Assembly: GCF_004104075.1 (NCBI RefSeq)
Contig: NZ_QOVK01000029.1
Location: 1 to 44,655, forward strand
Direction: 5' to 3'
DNA from: Leeuwenhoekiella polynyae
Lineage (GTDB): Bacteria > Bacteroidota > Bacteroidia > Flavobacteriales > Flavobacteriaceae
DNA length: 44,655 nt
The position numbers and the translations under genes are program-made. This document shows positions 8,524-16,076 of this stretch, in pieces. Within the stretch, counting starts at the first letter, position 1, and the number at the start of each line of letters is the position of its first letter. Below the pieces are notes generated by a model. It was not told the origin of the DNA. It searched no databases and saw only the letters and a program-made list of their open reading frames with translations.

Positions 8524-8889
8524 TTAATAAGCAATATCTCCATCGAGCCTCATACCTAATTCTCGAAAAGGGCCATTGTGTAAAAACTTACATCTATCGC
8601 ATAACTTGTATCTCGCATTAGCATAGTCATCAAAATGCTCTAGGTCGTAAATCGTTACGTCAAAAGACTTAAAACATACATCACATTTATCAATGGTGTA
8701 AACAAGATGATATAAGGAAGACAAAAATTCTTGAAAGGCATATGTCCCTTTATACTTGTTTGAAAACTCATCATAAGAAAGAATAAATCCTTCTATTCCA
8801 TTTACTCTTTTGACTGCAAATAAAGCTGTAATCAACTCCTCTGCATCAGGGCTTGTTTCCCTATCGATAACTATTTCTTTTTGTTTCAT
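8524..8889 (-). CDS. Hypothetical protein with paired CxxC motifs
   Basis: This is about 121 residues from the ATG at 8889 (MKQKEIVIDR). The frame stays open to 9042, but the upstream part would run through the perfect hairpin at 8971-8989 and looks non-coding, so I prefer the shorter start. Two CxxC pairs (CDVC and CDRC) about 35 residues apart near the C-terminus could bind a zinc ion. The middle is predicted helical (FQEFLSSLYHLVYTI). The family is unknown. It lies next to the mobilization genes and may be element cargo. Confidence 0.55.
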   Translation of the reverse strand: MKQKEIVIDRETSPDAEELITALFAVKRVNGIEGFILSYDEFSNKYKGTYAFQEFLSSLYHLVYTIDKCDVCFKSFDVTIYDLEHFDDYANARYKLCDRCKFLHNGPFRELGMRLDGDIAY

Positions 8890-8970
8890 AATTGAGCATA
8901 AAAAAAGCGTGGAACTGAACTTATCGGCTTCAGAGGTATCGCCAGACACCCTTTCCTCCAAATAAGAACA

Positions 8971-8989
8971 GCCCACGCAGAGCGTGGGC
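8971..8989. repeat. Perfect GC-rich hairpin in the IME
   Basis: GCCCACGC and GCGTGGGC are separated by AGA, giving an 8-bp perfect stem in otherwise AT-rich DNA, with no T-run to mark a terminator. It shares the octamer CGCAGAGC with the start of the candidate oriT at 10821. It could be a transfer or replication signal of the element, or a structured leader of the zinc-motif gene. Confidence 0.6.
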
Positions 8990-9329
8990 GTCTTAACTTT
9001 GATAATGGAGGAAATAAAAAACTGGCGATTTTCTGAATCCAAATCAAAAGCTAAACGCTTTATATTTTAAAATTTAATTGATTTTTCTCTTATATAATTA
9101 TTTTGTTTCAAAACAAACTTAGCAATTTAAAATCCCAAATCATACTTTTTATAACTTAATGCATTCGTTAAAAAAGGATAAAAAAACCTATTACCATAAT
9201 ATGATAATGTGCTAAAAAGCCAATCTTATAAAGTTATTTTAAATCATTACCACAAAAGCTCATTACACTTATATCGCTATACTATTTTGCTATAATGCTG
9301 GATTAGCATATCGTGATAGTATTTCATTA
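8990..9329. other. AT-rich intergenic stretch downstream of mobB
   Basis: No gene is supported here. The sequence is very AT-rich. A small hairpin (ATGCT-GGATT-AGCAT, 9295-9309) sits 21 bp past the relaxase stop codon but lacks a T-run, so it is at best a weak transcription end. Confidence 0.4.
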
Positions 9330-10241
9330 TTACCTACCTAAATTCCTGACTTTAGATGACCTTTCTAGTTTTAAATTGTTCTCTCGATCTTTGTATGCAC
9401 GCTTAATCTTTTGAGCCAATTCATCTTTCTCTTTTGGAGATCCATTTTTTAAGATATATTGGTTTTGAAATTTCTCCAGCTCTGTCCGTCGATATTGAAA
9501 AAAATCATCAAAGGATTTTTCATTATTAGTAATCCACTTCATTCTATCAAATCCCACTTGATAAGAGTTACCTCCTATACTACGTTGCGTTGATCGCTCT
9601 TTCGTTGTAGGGGTTAACTTCAAGCGCTGGGTTCTATCCTTCCGGCTTACAACAATATGCGCGTGAGAATTGAGTCCAGGTTTATAATCTCCAGTTTTGA
9701 ATATTCCTTTTTTCACCTCGTCATCTGTTCCCCTAAATTTTCGGAAATGCTCAATTTTGGCAAAATAGAGTAAATCTTTTCCAGTTTTTAAGCCTTTATC
9801 CTGCCTGTTGAAGTTCACAGCATAGTTATCCATTACTTTTTTAACATAGTCTTTTAAAAGCTTGTTGTACTTGTCGTACTCGTTTGAAGTGAGTTGCCAT
9901 ACGCTATTAATTTCCTTTCTTTTACTAGCTAAAGAAATAATATGCTGCAACTCGGTTTGACTAAAACTAATAGTTGGAGCAAAATACTTGGCATCCGTTT
10001 TTCCTAGTTTTTTAATGTTGTTATCTATACTGTCTATGACCTCAATGGCACTTATGTCTACTCTAGAATGATTGAAAAAGTCCTGCTTCCTGCTTTGAAA
10101 AACTCCAATTGCATTAAGGTTATTCTTGTTGTTGATCAGCGTTTCCAGCTCTCTATTTTCTTTATCTAAATAATTGGTCAATGTTGCACAACTTCCTGTA
10201 TTTTTTGTTCCAAGTGTACTATGTGGTTTACTTATAGGCAT
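9330..10241 (-). CDS. mobB: MobB-type relaxase/mobilization nuclease
   Basis: This 303-aa protein resembles the Bacteroidota MobB relaxases (DUF5712 type), which nick one strand at oriT to start transfer. The N-terminus (MPISKPHSTL, then TNYLDKEN) is typical. The metal-binding histidine motif is visible as NSHAHIVVSRKD, followed by a lysine/arginine-rich C-terminus. Relatives are often somewhat longer. The first base of its start codon region overlaps the last base of mobA, so the two are co-translated. The candidate oriT lies just upstream of mobA. Confidence 0.8.
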   Translation of the reverse strand: MPISKPHSTLGTKNTGSCATLTNYLDKENRELETLINNKNNLNAIGVFQSRKQDFFNHSRVDISAIEVIDSIDNNIKKLGKTDAKYFAPTISFSQTELQHIISLASKRKEINSVWQLTSNEYDKYNKLLKDYVKKVMDNYAVNFNRQDKGLKTGKDLLYFAKIEHFRKFRGTDDEVKKGIFKTGDYKPGLNSHAHIVVSRKDRTQRLKLTPTTKERSTQRSIGGNSYQVGFDRMKWITNNEKSFDDFFQYRRTELEKFQNQYILKNGSPKEKDELAQKIKRAYKDRENNLKLERSSKVRNLGR

Positions 10242-10723
10242 CAGTCAAAAAGGGTATTAATCTTAGATAATATGCCTGATTTGTTTTTAGCATCAATCAA
10301 CTGGGCTATAGCAAAAGTAATTTTGCGTTGTTTTTGTATCTCCTCCAGTAAATTATCTGCCCGTAACTTTTCATTCTGGTTTATTGTATTTAACGCTTTG
10401 ATCAGTTTGGTATGCAACTCTTTAATCTCTTGTTTTTGGTCTTTCGAATACTCGTAAACTTCTTGACGTAGTGGTTTTAAAATATCACGTTCTTGAACCT
10501 TCAAAAAAGAAACCATTCTTTTGTCTAACTCTTTCAGTGCTCTTGAAGGATTTTCATTTTTTGATTCTTTTGGATTGATTCCGGTTTTCTTAAAATAACC
10601 AATCATTTCCTCTACCAATTCGTAATATTTCAGATTGTAAACTTCCGATAGTTTAGTAAGTTCTTTATGGTGATAGGCTGATATTAAAATACTTTTTTTT
10701 GCCATTTCTATAATTTTAAACAT
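10241..10723 (-). CDS. mobA: MobA, BfmA/BtgA-family mobilization accessory protein
   Basis: This protein of about 160 residues resembles BfmA/BtgA oriT-binding accessory proteins. It has a short N-terminal ribbon-helix-helix-like part (KSILISAYHHKELTKLS) followed by a long charged coiled coil. Such proteins bind oriT and recruit the relaxase encoded next. The listed start is at 10723; the ATG six codons inside (MAKKS, 10705) is the more typical start. It ends exactly at the start of mobB. Confidence 0.75.
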   Translation of the reverse strand: MFKIIEMAKKSILISAYHHKELTKLSEVYNLKYYELVEEMIGYFKKTGINPKESKNENPSRALKELDKRMVSFLKVQERDILKPLRQEVYEYSKDQKQEIKELHTKLIKALNTINQNEKLRADNLLEEIQKQRKITFAIAQLIDAKNKSGILSKINTLFD

Positions 10724-10825
10724 TAATAATCAAACAGTTACATATTAAAATATAGTATTTATATAAATTGATATAATCTAACTATATGTGCTGAACTCAG
10801 TCTCAGCAAGGTTTAAGCCTCGCAG

Positions 10826-10866
10826 AGCAAGTTGAAAATAGGGGCTCTGCCCCTGTTCAACTTGCT
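10826..10866. other. Candidate oriT: nested inverted repeat upstream of mobA
   Basis: An outer 11-bp perfect inverted repeat (AGCAAGTTGAA at 10826-10836 with TTCAACTTGCT at 10856-10866) encloses an inner GGGGC-TCT-GCCCC hairpin (10841-10853). It lies in the 156-bp gap between the ATPase stop and the mobA start, which is GC-richer than its surroundings. No T-run follows on either strand, which argues against a plain terminator. Position and structure fit an origin of transfer, but no nic site can be assigned. Confidence 0.55.
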
Positions 10867-10879
10867 ATCTTCGATACTC

Positions 10880-11551
10880 TCAAAACCGCCTTGAATTACC
10901 ATCTAAAGGAATAAAGTTGAACATTTCATAAAGCCTGTCTGCAAACCGATTTCTACTATCATCGAAACCATTACCGTAAAACTTATTTAAGTCCTTTATG
11001 GTAAGATTTGTCGTGATAAATGTTTTAGTTCCCTTTTGTTTAAATTGATTATATCGCAGCTCAATTATTCTGCTCATAAGTTTCTCCTTAACACCCCAGG
11101 AATTGGCTATTCTTTCAGTTCCCAAATCGTCAAAATGAACTTTTCCCTTTCTATATCTTTCCACCAGGTATTCTCCTTCCAGACTATACTGCGTAACTAA
11201 ATCGTGTACAGATATATTAGAAAACCATAAATTTTTTAAATTGTATTTCTTACTAATGATTTGGACTATATCAAAAATTGAACTCTTTCCTGTACCGCAG
11301 GGACCATATATTAGAAGCCCTTTTCTAAGCTCTCCTTTGCATTTTTTTTCAAATAGCGGATCATTGGCGAAATAGTTGCAAATAAGGTCTAAAAAGCCCT
11401 TATTCTCGCTATCAACAATGAAATTTCGGTCACCTCTTGCGAAATATTCTTTTCCTTCTTTCCAGAAAATCTCTTTGAATTGATCTGTAGACATTGAATA
11501 TTTTTTTTTGTTGATTTCACTTTCTTTTTCTTTGTTTAACAAATGCCTCAT
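10880..11551 (-). CDS. DnaC/IstB-like AAA+ ATPase of the IME
   Basis: This 223-aa P-loop ATPase has Walker A GPCGTGKSS (83-91) and a Walker B region reading VHFDDLGTE, followed by a sensor-like TFITTNLT. The pattern matches helicase-loader-like ATPases often encoded beside an HTH replication protein in Bacteroidota mobile elements. It overlaps the upstream HTH gene by 4 bp (ATGA). A likely role is loading the replicative helicase onto the circular form of the element. A second ATPase of the same general type lies at 43289-43945. Confidence 0.8.
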   Translation of the reverse strand: MRHLLNKEKESEINKKKYSMSTDQFKEIFWKEGKEYFARGDRNFIVDSENKGFLDLICNYFANDPLFEKKCKGELRKGLLIYGPCGTGKSSIFDIVQIISKKYNLKNLWFSNISVHDLVTQYSLEGEYLVERYRKGKVHFDDLGTERIANSWGVKEKLMSRIIELRYNQFKQKGTKTFITTNLTIKDLNKFYGNGFDDSRNRFADRLYEMFNFIPLDGNSRRF

Positions 11552-11979
11552 TTTTTCCTAGGATTAGCATTAAACATTTTTTCTTTTTCCTTTTTTTCTT
11601 TTTTTAAATTATTAGATTTTTGTATTAACTGTTTAGTATTATCCTTAAAGAAATCTTGTATAGGCCTATTCAAGTTTTCTTTTATAGGCTCTTCAGAAAT
11701 AGTTATATACCTATTCAAGATTTCTTTAGTACCCTCATCCCGGTATAAATGCCGCTGAATGTACCCAAACTCTTGAAGCTGTTTAAGCCATGAGTTTATT
11801 GATTGGGTGGATACTTTATATAGATCTTCAAAGTATCTGTTACTCGCATAACAAAAACCTAATTGATTAGTAAGTGAAGTGATCTCTGCATATAAAATTT
11901 TGGCGTTCGGGGTCAATCTTTTATCATATCGTACAGGAGCTGTTAATATGGCATAATAGGAAGGTTTTCGATTTTCCAT
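11548..11979 (-). CDS. Replication-type HTH protein (HTH_36-like)
   Basis: This 143-aa protein begins YYAILTAPVRYDKRLTPNAK, a pattern typical of winged-helix replication-initiation proteins of mobile elements. A second helix-turn-helix part follows (RYFEDLYKVSTQSINSWL), then a lysine-rich tail (KKEKKEKEK). It probably binds the element's replication origin and works with the ATPase it overlaps by 4 bp. A short inverted repeat (11999-12023) just upstream could be its operator. Confidence 0.75.
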   Translation of the reverse strand: MENRKPSYYAILTAPVRYDKRLTPNAKILYAEITSLTNQLGFCYASNRYFEDLYKVSTQSINSWLKQLQEFGYIQRHLYRDEGTKEILNRYITISEEPIKENLNRPIQDFFKDNTKQLIQKSNNLKKEKKEKEKMFNANPRKK

Positions 11980-11998
11980 TATTATAATTTTTTAGAAA

Positions 11999-12023
11999 AA
12001 CCGTATATTTGTTTAATACGGTT
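11999..12023. promoter_or_regulatory. Inverted repeat upstream of the replication HTH gene
   Basis: AACCGTAT and ATACGGTT form perfect 8-bp arms around a 9-base loop, 20 bp before the start of the HTH replication gene. This is a plausible operator for self-regulation or a binding site of the encoded protein. Confidence 0.45.
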
Positions 12024-12056
12024 AGGTTAGAAGATTTAACTATTAAAACTTAAAAA

Positions 12057-12078
12057 GCATCGTGCGACAACACGATGC
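12057..12078. terminator. Bidirectional terminator after the DUF3853 gene
   Basis: GCATCGTG and CACGATGC form an 8-bp perfect stem around CGACAA, flanked by AAAAA on the left and TTTT on the right. It sits 4 bp past the stop of the DUF3853 gene, separating it from the replication genes. Confidence 0.8.
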
Positions 12079-12082
12079 TTTT

Positions 12083-12379
12083 CTATTTTGAATTTTTAAT
12101 AAGTTCTAGTGCAAGTTCAGAGTCTACTATGATCTTACGTCCATTCTGGATAATAGCTTCATCAATAACTCCAGATTTTTTGAGTCTATTTGCTGAAGAT
12201 ATACTTCCTCCTATTAGTTTAGCTATACCTCGTATTCCGTAAACATATTTTTTTGACACATTATCAGAAAGGGTTTCTTTAGCCTCTTGAGGCTCTTTAT
12301 CTATATTCCTTTGAAGAAATAAAAATTCTTCTCCGGTCATCTGAAATATGGGTTTTTCTTTTAATGCTTCTAAATTCAT
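12083..12379 (-). CDS. DUF3853-family small DNA-binding protein
   Basis: This 98-aa protein fits the DUF3853 family, common in Bacteroidota integrative elements near the integrase. The C-terminal half holds a MerR/excisionase-like helix-turn-helix (YGIRGIAKLIGGSISSANRL, then SGVIDEAIIQNGRKIIVD). It is probably an excisionase-like or regulatory protein of the element, but no function has been shown for the family. It has its own terminator and a leader region of about 200 bp with no other gene. Confidence 0.8.
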   Translation of the reverse strand: MNLEALKEKPIFQMTGEEFLFLQRNIDKEPQEAKETLSDNVSKKYVYGIRGIAKLIGGSISSANRLKKSGVIDEAIIQNGRKIIVDSELALELIKNSK

Positions 12380-12580
12380 ATTTTCTAAATTTCTTGTTTA
12401 AAACTGAACCGTGTACTGCGGTTGTTGATGTTCGAACAAGGTAAATTTAGAAGTACTAGAGAGTGGAAACTAAGTGGAAATTGAATTTACATTTACATTT
12501 AAAGTTCTTATTATCAATAATATAAAAGTTCTTTCATTTAAAAGCGTGGATTTGAGGTGGTTTTGAGATCCTATAAATCT

Positions 12581-13525
12581 TTAAGAAACTAATTGTTTAA
12601 TATTCTCTTTAAAGATTGTATCAAGCACTTCCACAAAATGTTGTTGATCATCTGTTGCGTTACTGCCAACTACCGTTCGATATTTACTGTTATAGTATTT
12701 TTTTGATTTTCCAATTTCTTTTAGAATTCCTCCTAGCCAAACTTCTTGAAGGTCATTTTGAATCAAGCTTTTTAATTTAGAAATAAGATAAAATCCTTTT
12801 TCATTGTTCTTTATTTTAAGGTATTGAACGGTATTCTGTAGATTAAGTACATTATATAATTCTATTTCAGAGATTGTTTCAAATAGAATTCCTGAGTAAT
12901 TTTTATGTATTAAATAAACTACCCCCATATTGAAAAATAAATTATCGTGTATCATCAAATAATTTCGATCGTATTTACTTTCCTCCAAAAAATTGCCTGC
13001 AATTTGTCTTTTTAAATCCAGAGCATAATAATGAATCTCTTCATGGAAATTATGCTCTAGAAAACCTATCGATTCATAAAGTTCCGAATTGAAATAAAAC
13101 TTTCGATTCTGAGTTTCCTTTAATCTGGTAAAGACATCATAAAGAGATTTATCATCCTTAGTACTTTTTGAGTATTTTCTTTCTCTAAACTCCTTTATCA
13201 ACAATTTTTGTCTTGGTAAATCTTGAAATAGGTCTTTATGGTTGGTAAAAAGCTTAATGTTATTATCTACAGCTTTTATTAAATCTTCGAGTAATATAGA
13301 TCTATCTTCTTTCTGGACTTGTGGATTTATCTTTTCAACCAACTCTACTTTAATAAATATTTCATTTAAGACGTGACGATAAATATCTTGAGAATCATAG
13401 TCAAAGCAATCTCCTTCTATATTAATTTCTCTAATCCAATGATTATTTATATCTCGAAAAATTGTGACTAGAGCTAAAATATTACCATCAATGTGATTTG
13501 CATTTATATTTTCATCAGTCTTCAT
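12581..13525 (-). CDS. Unknown 314-aa protein co-translated with the integrase
   Basis: I do not recognise the family. The protein is acidic and mostly helical, with no signal peptide or membrane segment. Aromatic-rich patches are FYFNSELYESIGFLEHNFHE and NLFFNMGVVYLIHKNYSG. Its start overlaps the integrase stop by 4 bp, so it is translated right after it. That coupling suggests a role in integration, excision or regulation of the element. It does not show the sequence pattern of RteC seen at 41157. Confidence 0.6.
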   Translation of the reverse strand: MKTDENINANHIDGNILALVTIFRDINNHWIREINIEGDCFDYDSQDIYRHVLNEIFIKVELVEKINPQVQKEDRSILLEDLIKAVDNNIKLFTNHKDLFQDLPRQKLLIKEFRERKYSKSTKDDKSLYDVFTRLKETQNRKFYFNSELYESIGFLEHNFHEEIHYYALDLKRQIAGNFLEESKYDRNYLMIHDNLFFNMGVVYLIHKNYSGILFETISEIELYNVLNLQNTVQYLKIKNNEKGFYLISKLKSLIQNDLQEVWLGGILKEIGKSKKYYNSKYRTVVGSNATDDQQHFVEVLDTIFKENIKQLVS

Positions 13526-14808
13526 AACTCATTAAATTTTTCCATTGCACTTTTCTTTGTCTTATCAGCAACATCTATATAAGGTTTCATTGCTTTATAA
13601 TCAGAATGGCCAGTCCATTTCATAACAACTTGAACAGGAATACCTATTGATAGAGCACTACAGATAAATGTCCTACGTCCAACATGTGTCCCTAATAACT
13701 CATACTTAGGTAGTACTTCATCTGTTCGCTTATTGCCCGTGTAGTGTGTCAATCGAACTGGAGTATTTATTTCAGCTAATTCAGCCAACTCTTTGATATA
13801 ATCATTCATTTTTTGGTTAGAGATAACCGGAAGGGCTTTATCATCTTCATAGGGAATATGCGCGTACTTTTCAATTATTGCCTTACTATGTTTATTAAAC
13901 TCAATAATTAAGCTATCTGATGTTTTAACGGTAGTAACTTCAATATGCCCAGGCTTTACATCACTTCTTTTTAAATTATATACATCAGAATATCTGAGAC
14001 CTGTATAGCAAGTGAACAGTAGAACATCACGAACTCTTTCCAAATAGTTTTTAGTACTTGGGATTTCATATTTAATGATCTTTGCTTTTTCTTCTTCAGT
14101 AAGAAAAATCACTGTTTTGTTAGAATCCTTAATTTTTGGTCTAAATGCTTGGTAGGCATCATTTGAATGATAATGCTTTTCGAAACTCCATCTGAGAAAC
14201 CATTTTAAAAAGCCTAATTGCTTTTTAATAGTACTATTTTTCATCTTCCCTACTTTCCGCAAATGAATTAGATAATCGGTCAAACCACTTTCATCTAAAT
14301 CATCAAAGGATAATTCGGGGTTAAAATTGTTTAGATGCTTTTGTACTGCAGAAAACTTAGTAAATGTAGCTGTACTCCAATTATTCAAACGACCATTCTC
14401 TTTAACAAACTCATCAAATACATCCATCAATGAATTCGTTATTTGAACCTTTGGCTCAACTTTCCCCTTAGTCTTTAAACTTTTAGCAACCTGTTTTACT
14501 TCTTCCTTTGTAGGTATCTGATCTAATCGCTCATAATCCCCGAATAAATCTTGAATAGCTACCTTCAACTCCAGTAAACGCGAGTTTATTGAGGAAGAAC
14601 TTTGTCCTAATTTATTAAACGAACCATTTTTAACTTCTTCTTTCTCCTTATTCCATTTAGATATATCTATTCGATAACCGGTTTGAATGTCTACTCTCGA
14701 ACCCTCGAAGTTTACTCTTAAGCGAATTGGAATATTATCAGTTATTAGCTTTCCATCCTTCTTTCTCTTTTCTAATGAAAAAATTAAGTTTCTTTTTATT
14801 TGAATCAT
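13522..14808 (-). CDS. int: Tyrosine site-specific integrase of the IME
   Basis: This 428-aa integrase has an N-terminal arm-binding domain (about 1-110), a SAM-like core-binding domain (about 125-215) and a catalytic domain. Catalytic residues are visible: R272 in TGLRYSDV, K295, H375 and R378 in GTHVGRRTF, H401 in WTGHSDY and nucleophile Y410. The gene is the outermost one of the element, about 150 bp from the tRNA-Ser remnant, the usual place for an integrase. It would join element and chromosome at the tRNA 3' end and reverse this for excision. Confidence 0.93.
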   Translation of the reverse strand: MIQIKRNLIFSLEKRKKDGKLITDNIPIRLRVNFEGSRVDIQTGYRIDISKWNKEKEEVKNGSFNKLGQSSSSINSRLLELKVAIQDLFGDYERLDQIPTKEEVKQVAKSLKTKGKVEPKVQITNSLMDVFDEFVKENGRLNNWSTATFTKFSAVQKHLNNFNPELSFDDLDESGLTDYLIHLRKVGKMKNSTIKKQLGFLKWFLRWSFEKHYHSNDAYQAFRPKIKDSNKTVIFLTEEEKAKIIKYEIPSTKNYLERVRDVLLFTCYTGLRYSDVYNLKRSDVKPGHIEVTTVKTSDSLIIEFNKHSKAIIEKYAHIPYEDDKALPVISNQKMNDYIKELAELAEINTPVRLTHYTGNKRTDEVLPKYELLGTHVGRRTFICSALSIGIPVQVVMKWTGHSDYKAMKPYIDVADKTKKSAMEKFNEL

Positions 14809-14890
14809 CAGTCCATATTTACACCCAAAATTACACCCAATTTTTATACTATCAAGTGATATTTTATGATAGTTTAAAAAACTACATACT

Positions 14891-14917
14891 AAAAAACCCC
14901 CTATTTAAAGGGGTTTT
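14891..14917 (-). terminator. Terminator between attachment site and integrase
   Basis: The repeat AAAACCCC ... GGGGTTTT read on the minus strand ends in a T-run. It would stop minus-strand transcripts entering from the chromosome before they reach the integrase. Confidence 0.6.
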
Positions 14918-14956
14918 GAGAGTTAATCAAATTTTATGGATATATAGGTGATAGAG

Positions 14957-14969
14957 CCTCTTTCTCCGC
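14957..14969 (+). other. Attachment-site remnant: 3' end of a tRNA-Ser gene
   Basis: CCTCTTTCTCCGC reads as the 3' end of a tRNA-Ser: T-stem end, acceptor strand TTTCTCC and discriminator G. No T-loop or other tRNA part precedes it, so only the duplicated 3' segment is present. It lies about 150 bp beyond the integrase start and is followed by a strong terminator, as expected at the chromosomal junction opposite the intact tRNA. Confidence 0.65.
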
Positions 14970-14995
14970 TTAGAATTGATCAAATTCTACTAAAA

Positions 14996-15026
14996 GCCCG
15001 TAAACACTATGTTTACGGGCTTTTTT
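14996..15026 (+). terminator. Strong rho-independent terminator, probably of the displaced tRNA-Ser gene
   Basis: GCCCGTAAAC and GTTTACGGGC form a perfect 10-bp stem with a 5-base loop (ACTAT), followed by TTTTTT. It is 27 bp past the tRNA-Ser fragment and before the GLPGLI genes. Confidence 0.9.
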
Positions 15027-15193
15027 AATTTTATACAATTTCATTTGAAATCAATTAATATCATATAAAAAGTGCTGTATTCGGTGCTGAAAAAGGATCA
15101 AGTCCAAAATTTCTTAATTGGAAATATGGTATAAATCGGATAGTTATTACTCGACTTAGCACGATAAATAAACTATGAAAACAGTTTTAAAAC

Positions 15194-15201
15194 TAAATTT
15201 G
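15194..15201 (+). promoter_or_regulatory. Candidate -7 box of the GLPGLI operon
   Basis: TAAATTTG fits the TAnnTTTG -7 consensus and lies 44 bp before the first GLPGLI gene. I see no clear -33 TTG at the expected spacing. Confidence 0.4.
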
Positions 15202-15245
15202 CAGTTTATTATTTCATATATTGATCGTTCATCAATTATTGTTTT

Positions 15246-16076
15246 ATGAAAGTCATACTGTATTTCAGCTTTATAATTCTAATTCTACCCAGATATAGTC
15301 AAAATGCGAACAATTACAAAATCACCTACGAACTCACTTATAAACCAGATACAACCGATTTAAATCAAATCAAAAAAGAGCGTATGTTGCTCTATACTAA
15401 CAGCAAGAGTTCCCTGTTTCTGAGCTATGGGAGGATTTTAAAAGATTCTATGCGCGGTAAGTTTGGAATAGGCGACATAGGAAGTACAGCCTACAAAAAA
15501 GCTTCAGCTGCTGCTAAAACAGATTTCAGTTACAGACTTTATAAAAGGCCGCTAGAATCTGAAGTTTTTCATTGCTTGAAAATAGCGACTGATAATTACT
15601 ATTATTCTGAAATTTCTAGTTTTGATTGGCAAATAAATCAGGAGACCAAAACCATCTTAGGTTATTCTGCTCAAAAAGCTACAGCACATTTTGCCGGTAG
15701 GTATTACGAAGCCTGGTTTTCAACTGAAATTGCAATACCAGAAGGCCCTTATAAATTTTCAGGCTTACCAGGGCTCATTCTCGAAATATCGAGCACAGAC
15801 AAGGATTATAAGTTCTCAATTGTTGGGCTTGAAAAAACATCGTTCTTTCCTGTTTCACAAATACCACCTAAATCCTTTCAGCAAAGTCCTAAAAAAGAAC
15901 TTCTAGAACTACAAAAAGAATATTATAACGACCCTATAGGCTTTATTAATAATTGGGTAGGTAAAGGTGGCAGAACTGTGCATATAGGACTGCAAGGAAA
16001 AGCCAAACGCGATCATTATGCAAAATATGGCAAGAGTGGTATGCCATCACTGAATAATTTTTTAGAGCTGGATTAG
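15246..16076 (+). CDS. GLPGLI-family secreted protein 1
   Basis: This 276-aa protein has an N-terminal signal peptide (hydrophobic residues about 3-16) and the family-defining motif FSGLPGLILEIS at about 175, preceded by the typical WFSTEI..PEGPYKF. The family (TIGR01200) is common in Bacteroidota, exported and of unknown function. The next GLPGLI gene starts directly at the base after its stop codon, so the two are tightly coupled. Three family members lie in this block beside a TonB-like outer-membrane protein, which suggests a shared envelope task. Confidence 0.88.
   Translation: MKVILYFSFIILILPRYSQNANNYKITYELTYKPDTTDLNQIKKERMLLYTNSKSSLFLSYGRILKDSMRGKFGIGDIGSTAYKKASAAAKTDFSYRLYKRPLESEVFHCLKIATDNYYYSEISSFDWQINQETKTILGYSAQKATAHFAGRYYEAWFSTEIAIPEGPYKFSGLPGLILEISSTDKDYKFSIVGLEKTSFFPVSQIPPKSFQQSPKKELLELQKEYYNDPIGFINNWVGKGGRTVHIGLQGKAKRDHYAKYGKSGMPSLNNFLELD

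Larger units (their letters stand above)
8971..14969. mobile_element. Core of an integrative and mobilizable element inserted at a tRNA-Ser 3' end
   Basis: Contained here are mobilization genes (mobB, mobA), a candidate oriT, a replication-type HTH plus AAA+ ATPase pair, DUF3853 and a tyrosine integrase, all on the minus strand. The right boundary is the tRNA-Ser fragment at 14957-14969. No type IV secretion genes are present, so transfer would depend on a helper element. The left boundary is not seen. Genes from about 119 to 8889 are probably cargo of the same element, and its left end may lie beyond the IS21 copy at the window edge. Confidence 0.75.

Noticed and set aside
8890-9042. N-terminal extension of the zinc-motif protein
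   Set aside because: It would translate through a perfect 8-bp GC hairpin; the ATG at 8889 gives a more natural start.
14941-14980. Complete tRNA-Ser gene
   Set aside because: Only the acceptor 3' strand and part of the T-stem are present; no T-loop, anticodon or D-arm precedes it.
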